DNA of 64,000 bases from Bacteroidia bacterium. Lineage in GTDB: Bacteria; Bacteroidota; Bacteroidia; Cytophagales; JAAEPT01. Under the pieces are notes generated by a model. The model saw only the letters and a list, made by a program, of their open reading frames with translations, did no database searches and was not told where the DNA came from. The position numbers and the translations under genes are program-made. The stretch spans positions 34,279-98,278 of the forward strand of contig JAUIJC010000018.1 in NCBI GenBank assembly GCA_030431525.1, written 5' to 3'. Shown piece after piece: positions 52,812-61,227 of the stretch (its first letter is position 1; the number at the start of each line of letters is the position of its first letter).

Positions 52812-53710
52812 AAAGTTTTTATCTAATCAGCTTGCTTAGTATTATCTTTTGTAAAATAGGGTATTCCCAAAGCCCTGGATATATGGGAAAAAGGGCTTCT
52901 ATTGGATATTCATCCATTTTTTCAGCCAGTAAACTGACTGAAGAAATTCTCTTAAGCCCTTTTCAAGAATACTATTACACCGACCCATACGACCCTGGAT
53001 TTCAACTACTTTCAAATCAAAACCACCAAATCCATTTTGATTACTTAATTACCCGAGGAACTGCTATTGGAGGATATCTTTCATTCTGGAAAAAAAACCA
53101 ACACAGCATACCCATTGAGGAACGAATTTACTCTCCTTATTATACTACTCATAATTTTGGCTATGACCCTCACCCACTAATCCTTGAAGAAGGACAAGAT
53201 ATTCATGGAGAATACAGGGATTATTTATACAATGGAAAAGGAAAGTTAAGCGGACAAGGCCTGGGAATATATTTCAAGTTTTTTGGAAAAAAACCACTCG
53301 CCCCTTTAGGGGACTACTTTCAGGTTACAATACTCGTTAATAGAACATCATCATATCAGGAAAAAACAGTTATCAATGAAAACAACAAAACAGTTAGCTA
53401 TCATAAAATAAATACACAAAACATTTATTCCCCTGCTTTGATTTTATCATACGGCAAACAATGGATGATTTTTGAGAGAGTGTTAATAAATACCGCCATT
53501 GAAACTGGACTTAGTTTTCCTTTTGGATTCAAGGACACATCGCTAAACCCAGCTTATACTGACTATACCTATCACAGTTATGATAGTGATGGCTTTTATA
53601 AAGGAGAAGAGCTAACAAAACAAGAAAGAATAAAAATTAATACTCAACATGGCCTGCAATACAACTACCTCTTACAATTCCGTTTAGGTATCAGCTATAT
53701 GGCCTTCTAA
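52808..53710 (+). CDS. Predicted outer-membrane beta-barrel-like protein
   Basis: A 300-residue protein with signal peptide (MKSFYLISLLSIIFCKIGYS) and alternating hydrophobic/Tyr-rich strands (RASIGYSSIFSAS, FDYLITRGTAIGGYLSFW, GLGIYFKFFG, YNYLLQFRLGISYMAF). The C-terminus ends in Phe, as outer-membrane barrels often do. No family recognised. It overlaps the M48 gene by 4 bases, so the two are translated together, and may be its substrate or partner. A+T-rich composition suggests recent arrival or relaxed constraint. Confidence 0.7.
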   Translation: MKSFYLISLLSIIFCKIGYSQSPGYMGKRASIGYSSIFSASKLTEEILLSPFQEYYYTDPYDPGFQLLSNQNHQIHFDYLITRGTAIGGYLSFWKKNQHSIPIEERIYSPYYTTHNFGYDPHPLILEEGQDIHGEYRDYLYNGKGKLSGQGLGIYFKFFGKKPLAPLGDYFQVTILVNRTSSYQEKTVINENNKTVSYHKINTQNIYSPALILSYGKQWMIFERVLINTAIETGLSFPFGFKDTSLNPAYTDYTYHSYDSDGFYKGEELTKQERIKINTQHGLQYNYLLQFRLGISYMAF

Positions 53711-53732
53711 AAATTCATAATAAGTAAACTAT

Positions 53733-53768
53733 AAAGGGGCTTTCTCAAACTCATGAGAAAGCCCCTTT
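53733..53768. terminator. Bidirectional terminator
   Basis: Perfect 15-bp stem AAAGGGGCTTTCTCA / TGAGAAAGCCCCTTT with a 6-nt loop, between two convergent genes. Confidence 0.93.
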
Positions 53769-53792
53769 TTTCTGGTTCAGCAAGCAATCATT

Positions 53793-55223
53793 TTACTCCA
53801 CCAGCATTTTATAACGTTGATTTTTTCCATTTCCAACCAACTCCACGATATAAACTCCAGCAGGCTGTTCAAGCACAATCTGATGCTGATTGGCCACTTT
53901 CTTTGACTCATAAACCAATTCCCCCTCAAGGCTAAACACTTGAATATCTACGGGCTGGCCAGCCAGTGAAAACACGTTAAACGAACCGTTGTTTGGGTTT
54001 GGATAAAGCTCAATCATGTCCTGAGCATTTTCTGTACTGGCAATAAACACTTCAATACAGTCAGAAGTATCCTTGCAAGCACCCTTGGTGATTTCCACAG
54101 CATAATCCCCATTCACTTGAACATCAAAACTTTGGTTTGTTTCCCCTGAAACCGGCTGAAAATCATCGTCGCAATTCAGCCACACATAATCGGCACCAGT
54201 TTCGTTGGCCGTTAATGTCCAACCAATATCGGTAACACTCTTGTCTATTTCATCCACTTCTACCTTTGTAACAATCGTGCTGTCACAACCATCGACAGTA
54301 ATGAAATTGGATGTATGATTCACACTTGAGGTAATGTCATCTTGAACAGTGCCATCAGGGAAGGTGTAGCTGTCGCCGTAACAAATCGAAACGTTCTCCT
54401 CAAAATCGTAAGACGCGCCTATGGTAATCAATTGCCCTTTGGTGAGCGTACGTGAACAGCCGTCCATATCCGTAACAGTAAGACTGACATCAAACGCGCC
54501 GGTTTCATCGAACAGGTAGGAAGGGCTCTGGACATCGGCCGTACCGCCATCACCAAAATCCCAAGCCCAAGAAGTGACTGACGCCCCGGAATTGGACTGA
54601 TCTTCAAACTCGACCAATTGCTCATCACATCCGCTGAATACATTAGCCGAGAATGCAACATCTGGTCCGACAACCTCTATATAATTAGTCTTGTTTACAG
54701 TGCGCGTACAACCATTTTCCGAAGTAATGGTCAGGGTCACATCATAAACCCCTGGCGTTTCATAAACATGTGTTGGGTCTTGTTCGTTGGAAACACTTCC
54801 ATCACCGAAATCCCATGCCCACTCACCAAGGCCATTGCCTGTGGAATTGTCCATAAAATCAACGGCCAAAGGCCCACAACCAAAGACAGTGCTCGCTGAG
54901 AAATCCGCATTTAGAATAGAAATAGAAACCGTTTCAGAGTGAATAAACTGACAACCGTAAATGGTATCAGCAACCATTAGCGTAACTGTAAAATCACCCT
55001 CGCTGAGGAAATTATGAACGGGGTTTTGAGCGGTGGATGTACCACCATCCCCAAAGTCCCATAGCCATGTATCTGGCATGTTAGATTGGTCGGTAAAAAA
55101 CACAGTATGGGGAATGGAACAGCCATTTGCAGGAATCAGTGTAAAATCTGCTGTTGTTTCGCATTGCGCCCATAACGCACTACTTACAAGTACCAGAGAA
55201 AGAGTCAGTAATAGTTTTTTCAT
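53793..55223 (-). CDS. Secreted PKD-domain protein with T9SS sorting domain
   Basis: A 476-residue secreted protein. Signal peptide (MKKLLLTLSLVLVSSALWAQ), then three PKD domains, each with the WDFGDG signature (TWLWDFGDGGTSTAQNP, EWAWDFGDGSVSNEQDP, SWAWDFGDGGTADVQSP) at roughly 85-residue spacing. A Cys-rich region with ICYGDSYTFPDGT and GCDSTIV follows, then a C-terminal sorting domain (IELYPNPNNGSFNVF ... QRYKMLVE). Likely a cell-surface or released adhesion/binding protein exported by the type IX system. The ATG at 55223 is chosen over an adjacent GTG. Confidence 0.9.
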   Translation of the reverse strand: MKKLLLTLSLVLVSSALWAQCETTADFTLIPANGCSIPHTVFFTDQSNMPDTWLWDFGDGGTSTAQNPVHNFLSEGDFTVTLMVADTIYGCQFIHSETVSISILNADFSASTVFGCGPLAVDFMDNSTGNGLGEWAWDFGDGSVSNEQDPTHVYETPGVYDVTLTITSENGCTRTVNKTNYIEVVGPDVAFSANVFSGCDEQLVEFEDQSNSGASVTSWAWDFGDGGTADVQSPSYLFDETGAFDVSLTVTDMDGCSRTLTKGQLITIGASYDFEENVSICYGDSYTFPDGTVQDDITSSVNHTSNFITVDGCDSTIVTKVEVDEIDKSVTDIGWTLTANETGADYVWLNCDDDFQPVSGETNQSFDVQVNGDYAVEITKGACKDTSDCIEVFIASTENAQDMIELYPNPNNGSFNVFSLAGQPVDIQVFSLEGELVYESKKVANQHQIVLEQPAGVYIVELVGNGKNQRYKMLVE

Positions 55224-55279
55224 CACAAAAATGCTTCGTTAAAACGTTTTAAATCAGAACTATTGACAAGTTATCAGGA

Positions 55280-55420
55280 ATGACGATAAAGAAGAAATAT
55301 AAAGTAAGCCTGAACATTCTCCTCACGTTTAAACCATGGAGGAAAGAAAGGAGATGCTTAGCATTTAGAGAAAGGGAGTACTCCTTCCTTTCTCCCATTC
55401 TCCGTGGTTAAAATTCAACA
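55280..55420. repeat. Imperfect inverted repeat, GGAGAAAGG type (family J)
   Basis: AAACCATGGAGGAAAGAAAG with GGAGATGC on one side is answered by TTCCTTTCTCCCATTCTCCG with TGGTT on the other, around GGGAGTACTCC. It is built from repeated GGAG/AAAGG words like the other short-word families. The rest of the 346-base gap shows no gene. Confidence 0.6.
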
Positions 55421-55508
55421 ATCAATTTTGCCTGACCTATAATAACACGCCCCAACACCGATAACTAATTAAATTCTACCACTCATAACCCCCCATCTAC
55501 TTTGCACT

Positions 55509-55522
55509 AATGAGCGCTCATT
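55509..55522. promoter_or_regulatory. Operator-like palindrome upstream of the 1288-residue gene
   Basis: AATGAGCGCTCATT is a perfect 14-bp palindrome, 47 bases before the start codon and just after CTACTTTGC, which resembles a -7 element short by one base. Confidence 0.35.
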
Positions 55523-55569
55523 TCCTTTTTGATATTTATAGACTTTTGTAGAAACTAAACTCCCCTTTT

Positions 55570-58500
55570 ATGAAGTCTTTTAGTATCAGTTGGTTGCTGA
55601 GTTGCCTTATTTTGATGGGCCAGCAACTCCAACTTTTCGCTCAAAACTGTAATGCTCCAACATGGAACCCAAATGCCTCGTATTCCACAGGGGCCGAAGT
55701 CGTTAAAAACGGTAAGGCCTATCAAGCCAATTACTGGTCTGAAGGTTCTGACCCGGAAAACAGTGTGGTGGCATGGGATCCATGGTCATTCACTGGAAAC
55801 TGCGGAACAAGCAACCAAGCTCCTTCTGCAAGTATTGTTAGCCCATCCAACGGCCAAACCTTTACTTCCCTTTCTCCAATCCTGATTCAAGCCAACGCAT
55901 CGGACAGCGATGGCTCCATCAGTAGCGTCACCGTAACAGTGGACGGAACTCCTTATTCCGCTAGCTTGAATGGTAGCTACTACGAGTACAGTTGGACTCC
56001 TTCTGCTTCTGGAAACTATACCATTGAAGTAGTGGCCACGGACAATCAAAACGCTACAAGCCCTGTTGCTTCCATCAGCATCACCGTTCAACCAAGTGGA
56101 GGAACATTGCCGGTTTCCTGCACAAACTGTGTGTTCATGAACCGCTGGACGAATGCCGTTCCGCAGGTTGAGAGCAACAACATTGTTCTTTCCTATAAAT
56201 CTCCAACCAGCTCCATTTCAGCTGACAAAACTTGGCAGTTGGAAAGCGTTTCTGGACAGACCACTTCAGTAGTTTATATCAAAAACGGAACTGACTATGC
56301 CTACCGTGACAATGGTGACCTGAAATTTGGAGCACTTCCTACAGACGCCTCCACAGCCCACTGGGAAATCATTACTTCCGAAGGTGACTACTTCTATATC
56401 CGCAAGCCTAATGTGACAACCAGCTGGCACATGGAGTACCAAACTGGCGAGGTGGAATACGGCACTTACGAATCCCACTGGTGGAGCTCCCAATGGTCCA
56501 TCAAGGACAAGAGCGAGCTTCCGCAGAACATTGCTCCAGAGGTTCAACTCCTCTACCCTGCCACCAACCAAATCTTGAGCAATCTAGATACTGTAGAAAT
56601 CAGCATCCTCGCTCAAGACCCGAACGACGAGGTGCAGAGCGTTACGTTAACCGTTGACGGACAACAACACGTCTTGACGGGCAACACCATTTACACTTAC
56701 AAATGGAAACCTTCGGCTTTCGGAACGTACTCCATCGACGCCTTCTCTACAGACCAGAGCGGCACCAATAGTCCCATCCTACATTCCAATGTGACCTTCG
56801 TCAATGAACCGAACATCGTTCTTTATGAATGGCCTATCAAAGCGGCTGACCACTACGATAATGAAATCGGCTTGTTCGTAATTTCCTCGCGTGTTGACCA
56901 CGGAAGCAATACAGATTACAACCACGGCAATTGGACCTATGGAGGACATAATGGTACGGACATCGGCGCTGACCCATTTGGTTGGGTGAACCTCTTGAAT
57001 AACGACGTGGAAGTAATCGCCATGGCGCCGGGCGTTATCATCGAGCGTAAGGACGGCAACTACGACCTTGGTTGCGGAAGCTCCTACCAAAGCTCTGACT
57101 GGAACGTTGTCACCGTGGAACATGCCGATGGCACGATTGCCATGTACGGTCACTTGAGAAAAGGCACGGTGACGTCTAAACAAGTGGGCGACAGCGTACA
57201 AACTGGTGAAAAACTGGGCACCATTGGTAGTTCTGGAGGTTCTGGAGGTCCACACCTTCACTTGGAAATCCGTGATGAGAACAACAATGTAATCGACCCA
57301 TTCTCGGGACCGAACAACCAAGTGCCAAGCCGTTGGAAAAAGCAATTAAAATACCTTTACACAGGAATCAACTGGATTGGTGTGGTTACTAAATCACCTT
57401 ATTTCTCAGGTTGTGTCAAGGACATTGGCCCTGCCCGTGAATATTCCCATGAAAAGGAGACCTACTTCCGTGGCGAGGACTTTAAGGTTTCTCGTTACTA
57501 CACGGTCTTCCAAGGTGGCTCACATGAATCCCACTCCAAGATTCTCTACCCTGACGGTTCTGTTTTCAAATCATGGACAGACAACCACAAGGGAAAAATC
57601 GGCGCTGGCATTGTGGAATCAAACACCTTTACCATTCCTTCCAATGCGCCGGCTGGAACCTACACCTATGTAGAGGATTATTCTGGTGAGACATTTACCA
57701 AAACCTTTACCGTTAGCGCTGACGCCGGTAATAAACCATCCCTTTCTTGGGCAAGCCCATCGGACCAACAGAGTTTCACTGACATTGATGAACTTCAATT
57801 GAACGTCAATGCTTCGGATGCAGACGGCACCGTCCAGTCCGTACTTTATTCCTATTACGACCAAGGAAAATATTACGAGTACAAAGTCGATGGCGCCAAT
57901 CCGTTCAGCTTGGATTTCAAGCCTACAGCAAGTGGCACATTCACCATTTTCGCCACTCCTATTGATGACGATGGTTTGATGGGTGATCCGCAATCCATCA
58001 CAATTTCCATGACCTTTGAGAAAGGAATTATTGATTGTGACAACTGCGTCATCATCAACCGTTGGACCTCTGAGGTTTCGGAACTTGCTGGAACAAGCAT
58101 TGACCTTAAGGACGAGGATCACTTTGCGGAGCGCAATGCCCAACAGATTTGGGACTTTGTTTACCTGCCTTCCGCCGGAACAAACATCTACCAAATCAAA
58201 CAAGGGAATGACTACGTCTATCGGGAAGCTGGCTTGTTGAAAATCGGTGCGTTGCCTGCCAACACCAGTGATTCCTACTGGGAGATTTTGAAAAACCCGA
58301 ACGAACCAGATCGCTTCCGCATCATCAGGGAGCCAAATACCATGAAGGCATGGCACAACATCAATGACCAACATTACGTGCAGTTTGGCACTTACCAAAA
58401 TGGCTGGTGGGCTTCGGACTGGATCATCTTGGATGCAGGACAGTTCGGCTCCAACATCGCCCCAGAAGCTGAATTTGTAGCTCCTTTTGATGGGCAGACC

Positions 58501-59436
58501 CTTTCCGCTTCCACAGCGACTACTATTCAAATTGACGCCACTGACATTGATGGTTCCATCCAGCAAGTCATAGTCAATGTGGAAGGCCAAAACCATGAAG
58601 CTGTGTTGAACGGCAACTTCTACGAATACGCTTGGACACCATCTGCTTCAGGAACATTCAACTTGTCTGTTTATGCATTGGATGACAAAGGTTCTACAAG
58701 CGCCACGCAAAATATCAGCGTGACTGTAAGCAGCACCTCTAACGTTGCCCCTACCGCCAGCATCACTGCTCCAACTGACGGTCAAGTTTTCACAAGCTAT
58801 GACCCAATCACTGTTACTGTTGACGCCAATGATACGGATGGTACCATCAGCGAAGTGGAATTGGTCATTGATGGTCAGGTTTACACCTTGACCTCAAGCC
58901 CATATGCTGTAACATGGACACCAAGCGGAAACGGTGCCTATGGCATCTCTGCTTTCGCGACCGATAACCAAGGAGCGACAAGTCAAATGGCTGTCATCTC
59001 CATTACCGTGAACGTGACAAGCACTTGTACAACCCCAGCTTGGAGTTCCACCCAGAATTACAACGGCGGTGATGAAGTGTCTTTCAATGGCACTGTTTAC
59101 CGCGCCAAATGGTGGACGAACAACGAACAGCCTGACCAATATATCGGAGATGGACTTCCTTGGGAAGTTGTTGGTAGCTGTACGGCTCGCTTTGGTTCAT
59201 CAGAGTCGGAAAGCCTGACCTTCCAAGTGCTTCCAAACCCAGCCAATGACATGGTAACAGTATCGTTCAATCACTCCTTAGCTGAACAAAAAATCCGTGT
59301 TATCTCCATGGATGGTATTGAAGTTTTGAACACAACGAAGAATACATTCTCGGTTTCTGAACTTCCAACAGGCATCTACCTGATTCACATTCAAGTGCAG
59401 GATGAAGTCTTCACACAACGTCTTGTGGTGGAATAA
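55570..59436 (+). CDS. Multidomain T9SS protein: CBM5/12, Ig-like, lectin-like and M23 peptidase domains
   Basis: A 1288-residue secreted protein. In order: signal peptide (1-24); chitin-binding-type CBM5/12 (26-77, APTWNPNASYSTGAEVV ... WDPWSFTGNC); Ig-like domain (82-172); a CxNCVFMNRW domain with lectin-like beta repeats (182-317); second Ig-like domain (320-410); M23 peptidase domain (about 415-590) with GGHNGTDIGAD near 458 and GPHLHLEI near 560 as zinc ligands; a beta domain; third Ig-like domain; a second CxNCVIINRW lectin-like domain (821-955); two more Ig-like domains; a second CBM5/12 (about 1152-1196); T9SS sorting domain (1215-1288). It probably binds polysaccharide and cleaves peptide links in cell walls outside the cell. 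Confidence 0.9.
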   Translation: MKSFSISWLLSCLILMGQQLQLFAQNCNAPTWNPNASYSTGAEVVKNGKAYQANYWSEGSDPENSVVAWDPWSFTGNCGTSNQAPSASIVSPSNGQTFTSLSPILIQANASDSDGSISSVTVTVDGTPYSASLNGSYYEYSWTPSASGNYTIEVVATDNQNATSPVASISITVQPSGGTLPVSCTNCVFMNRWTNAVPQVESNNIVLSYKSPTSSISADKTWQLESVSGQTTSVVYIKNGTDYAYRDNGDLKFGALPTDASTAHWEIITSEGDYFYIRKPNVTTSWHMEYQTGEVEYGTYESHWWSSQWSIKDKSELPQNIAPEVQLLYPATNQILSNLDTVEISILAQDPNDEVQSVTLTVDGQQHVLTGNTIYTYKWKPSAFGTYSIDAFSTDQSGTNSPILHSNVTFVNEPNIVLYEWPIKAADHYDNEIGLFVISSRVDHGSNTDYNHGNWTYGGHNGTDIGADPFGWVNLLNNDVEVIAMAPGVIIERKDGNYDLGCGSSYQSSDWNVVTVEHADGTIAMYGHLRKGTVTSKQVGDSVQTGEKLGTIGSSGGSGGPHLHLEIRDENNNVIDPFSGPNNQVPSRWKKQLKYLYTGINWIGVVTKSPYFSGCVKDIGPAREYSHEKETYFRGEDFKVSRYYTVFQGGSHESHSKILYPDGSVFKSWTDNHKGKIGAGIVESNTFTIPSNAPAGTYTYVEDYSGETFTKTFTVSADAGNKPSLSWASPSDQQSFTDIDELQLNVNASDADGTVQSVLYSYYDQGKYYEYKVDGANPFSLDFKPTASGTFTIFATPIDDDGLMGDPQSITISMTFEKGIIDCDNCVIINRWTSEVSELAGTSIDLKDEDHFAERNAQQIWDFVYLPSAGTNIYQIKQGNDYVYREAGLLKIGALPANTSDSYWEILKNPNEPDRFRIIREPNTMKAWHNINDQHYVQFGTYQNGWWASDWIILDAGQFGSNIAPEAEFVAPFDGQTLSASTATTIQIDATDIDGSIQQVIVNVEGQNHEAVLNGNFYEYAWTPSASGTFNLSVYALDDKGSTSATQNISVTVSSTSNVAPTASITAPTDGQVFTSYDPITVTVDANDTDGTISEVELVIDGQVYTLTSSPYAVTWTPSGNGAYGISAFATDNQGATSQMAVISITVNVTSTCTTPAWSSTQNYNGGDEVSFNGTVYRAKWWTNNEQPDQYIGDGLPWEVVGSCTARFGSSESESLTFQVLPNPANDMVTVSFNHSLAEQKIRVISMDGIEVLNTTKNTFSVSELPTGIYLIHIQVQDEVFTQRLVVE

Positions 59437-59463
59437 TCATCCTGACAAAAATCGCTTTTAAAC

Positions 59464-59496
59464 AAAATAGGCTGCCCAAACGGGTAGCCTATTTTT
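59464..59496. terminator. Bidirectional terminator
   Basis: AAAATAGGCTGCCC / GGGTAGCCTATTTT with one wobble and a 4-nt loop, between convergent genes. Confidence 0.88.
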
Positions 59497-59521
59497 CTTA
59501 TTTCAAGAAAGAGTTTTTGAT

Positions 59522-60256
59522 TTATAAAGCTGTCACTAACTCACTTAAGAACGACTCGTCTTCCTCCACCTTATTGCCAACCACCACCACATCAGCACCA
59601 GCCTCAAAAGCGGCAGTAGCCTTATCCACGGAATCAATTCCACCACCAACAACAATCGGTAAATCAACAGTCTCCCTGACGGCGGCCACCATTTTTGGAG
59701 AGACGCAATTCAAGGCACCGCTTCCCGCATCCAAGAAAATCAGCTTGAGCCCCAACTGCTCACCAGCCAATGCCGTGCAAGCGGCGATCGAAGGCTTATC
59801 GGCAGGAATTGGGAAGGTATTGCTCACATAGGAAACCGTAGTGGGCTTCCCTCCATCTACAAGGATGTAACCAGTTGGCAAAATCTCCAGTCCCGATTTT
59901 TTCAGGGCCGGAGCGGCGACCACATGCTGGCCAATCAACAATTCAGGGTTTCGTCCTGAAATCAGGGAAAGCAATAGAATGGCATCTGCCTCAGGAGCGA
60001 TGTGCATATTGCTCCCTGGAAAAATCACGACCGGCAACTGACTGGCCTCCTTAAGTTGTTCAACCACCTCTCGGAAACGGTCATCCGCCAACAAACTCCC
60101 ACCTACAAACACGAAATCAGCACCGCCTTCGGTCACTAATTCCATTAACCGAATGCAGTCATCACCACTCACCTTGTCGGGATCAACCAACAGGGCCAAG
60201 GCTTTTTTACCTTCTGCGCGAAGGGCATTCAGTTGTTGTAAGACAGGATTATTCAT
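59522..60256 (-). CDS. Geranylgeranylglyceryl phosphate synthase-like prenyltransferase (GGGPS/PcrB family)
   Basis: A 244-residue TIM-barrel enzyme that joins a polyprenyl diphosphate to sn-glycerol 1-phosphate, forming an ether lipid precursor. Family motifs: LALLVDPDKV at the start, VGGSLL, VVIFPGSNMHIA, TGYILVDGGKPTTV and LPIVVGGGIDS, ADVVVVGN near the end. Bacteroidota carry group I members otherwise typical of archaea; the product's use in bacteria is not settled. The ATG at 60256 is used; a GTG two codons upstream is possible. A GTACCAAG-type repeat separates it from the LOG gene. Confidence 0.92.
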   Translation of the reverse strand: MNNPVLQQLNALRAEGKKALALLVDPDKVSGDDCIRLMELVTEGGADFVFVGGSLLADDRFREVVEQLKEASQLPVVIFPGSNMHIAPEADAILLLSLISGRNPELLIGQHVVAAPALKKSGLEILPTGYILVDGGKPTTVSYVSNTFPIPADKPSIAACTALAGEQLGLKLIFLDAGSGALNCVSPKMVAAVRETVDLPIVVGGGIDSVDKATAAFEAGADVVVVGNKVEEDESFLSELVTAL

Positions 60257-60274
60257 TTCCACAAAGGTAGAAAA

Positions 60275-60386
60275 AAGTACAGAGTACTAAGTATGGAGTA
60301 GAGAGCTTTCAGCCCATACTCCAAACTCAGTACTCTGTTCTTGGTACTTGGTACTTGGTACTTGGTACTTGGTACTTGGTACTCAA
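60275..60386. repeat. GTACTTGG repeat with six-copy tandem (copy F3)
   Basis: AGTACAGAGTACTAAGTATG and GAGTA are answered by TACTCCAAACTCAGTACTCT, followed by six exact tandem copies of the 7-mer TTGGTAC (60341-60382). The LOG-gene stop is three bases further on. Confidence 0.85.
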
Positions 60387-60388
60387 GA

Positions 60389-61105
60389 TTAGAAGTTCGG
60401 ACGCATCATGTGCTTACCGTAGAACTCATCAATGATCTGCACCGCCTCATCAGCAGTCTCCACAAGGTTCACCAAGAACATATCCTCTGGGGAGATGAAG
60501 CCTTCATCGAGCAAGGTCTTTTTAATCCACTCGAACAATGAACCCCAGTACTCCTTGCCCACCAAAATGATAGGGAACTTCCCAATCTTATTGGTCTGGA
60601 TGAGCGTAAGTGCCTCAAAGATTTCATCCAAGGTTCCAAAACCACCTGGCATACCAATGAAGCCCTGTGAATATTTCACGAACATCACCTTACGCACAAA
60701 AAAGTAGTCAAAGCTCACCAGCTTGTCTGGGTCAATAAACGGATTACCATTTTGCTCGAAAGGCAATTCGATGTTCAAACCTACCGAACGGCCACCTCCG
60801 GCCTGGGCACCTTTGTTACCCGCCTCCATAATGCCGGGGCCACCACCTGTGATGACACCGTAGCCGTTAATGGATAACTTATAAGCAATCTCCTCAGCGA
60901 GTTTAAAGTATTTATCGTCAGGCTTGGTGCGTGCAGAGCCAAAAATGGAAACACATGGGCCAATCTTCTTCATCTTCTCAAAGCCCTCCACCATTTCGGA
61001 CATCACTTTAAAAATGGACCATGAATCCTCGGTCTTTATGTCGTTCCACGTTTTAGTCTTAAAAGCGCGACGAATTTTCCTTTCTGGGGTTGTTTCTTCT
61101 TTCAT
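60389..61105 (-). CDS. LOG family (TIGR00730) nucleotide phosphoribohydrolase
   Basis: A 238-residue Rossmann-like enzyme of the LOG family, which hydrolyses nucleoside 5'-monophosphates such as AMP or cytokinin ribotides to base and ribose 5-phosphate. Signatures: VSIFGSARTKPDD, VITGGGPGIMEAGNKGA and the catalytic MPGGFGTLDEIFEAL. An N-terminal basic extension of about 50 residues matches the longer, type II bacterial members. Substrate not readable from sequence. The ATG at 61105 is used; a TTG two codons earlier is possible. Single-gene unit. Confidence 0.92.
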   Translation of the reverse strand: MKEETTPERKIRRAFKTKTWNDIKTEDSWSIFKVMSEMVEGFEKMKKIGPCVSIFGSARTKPDDKYFKLAEEIAYKLSINGYGVITGGGPGIMEAGNKGAQAGGGRSVGLNIELPFEQNGNPFIDPDKLVSFDYFFVRKVMFVKYSQGFIGMPGGFGTLDEIFEALTLIQTNKIGKFPIILVGKEYWGSLFEWIKKTLLDEGFISPEDMFLVNLVETADEAVQIIDEFYGKHMMRPNF

Positions 61106-61227
61106 AGACAAAGCATTTAAAGTGTTTTACGATAACTCCCCGAAAAATGATGGGGAAGCACACTGCCTACTGCAAAAAACAATCCCATTTAGCGGACAAA
61201 AATGCTTATTGGAAGCTTCTCCCCTGT

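Noticed and set aside
57619..58596. 325-codon minus-strand frame opposite the M23 protein gene
   Set aside because: Antisense shadow of a repetitive beta-rich gene; no start context or domain.
60341..60382. CRISPR-like array
   Set aside because: The 7-bp units are contiguous with no spacers, so this is a simple tandem repeat. No cas genes are present in the window.
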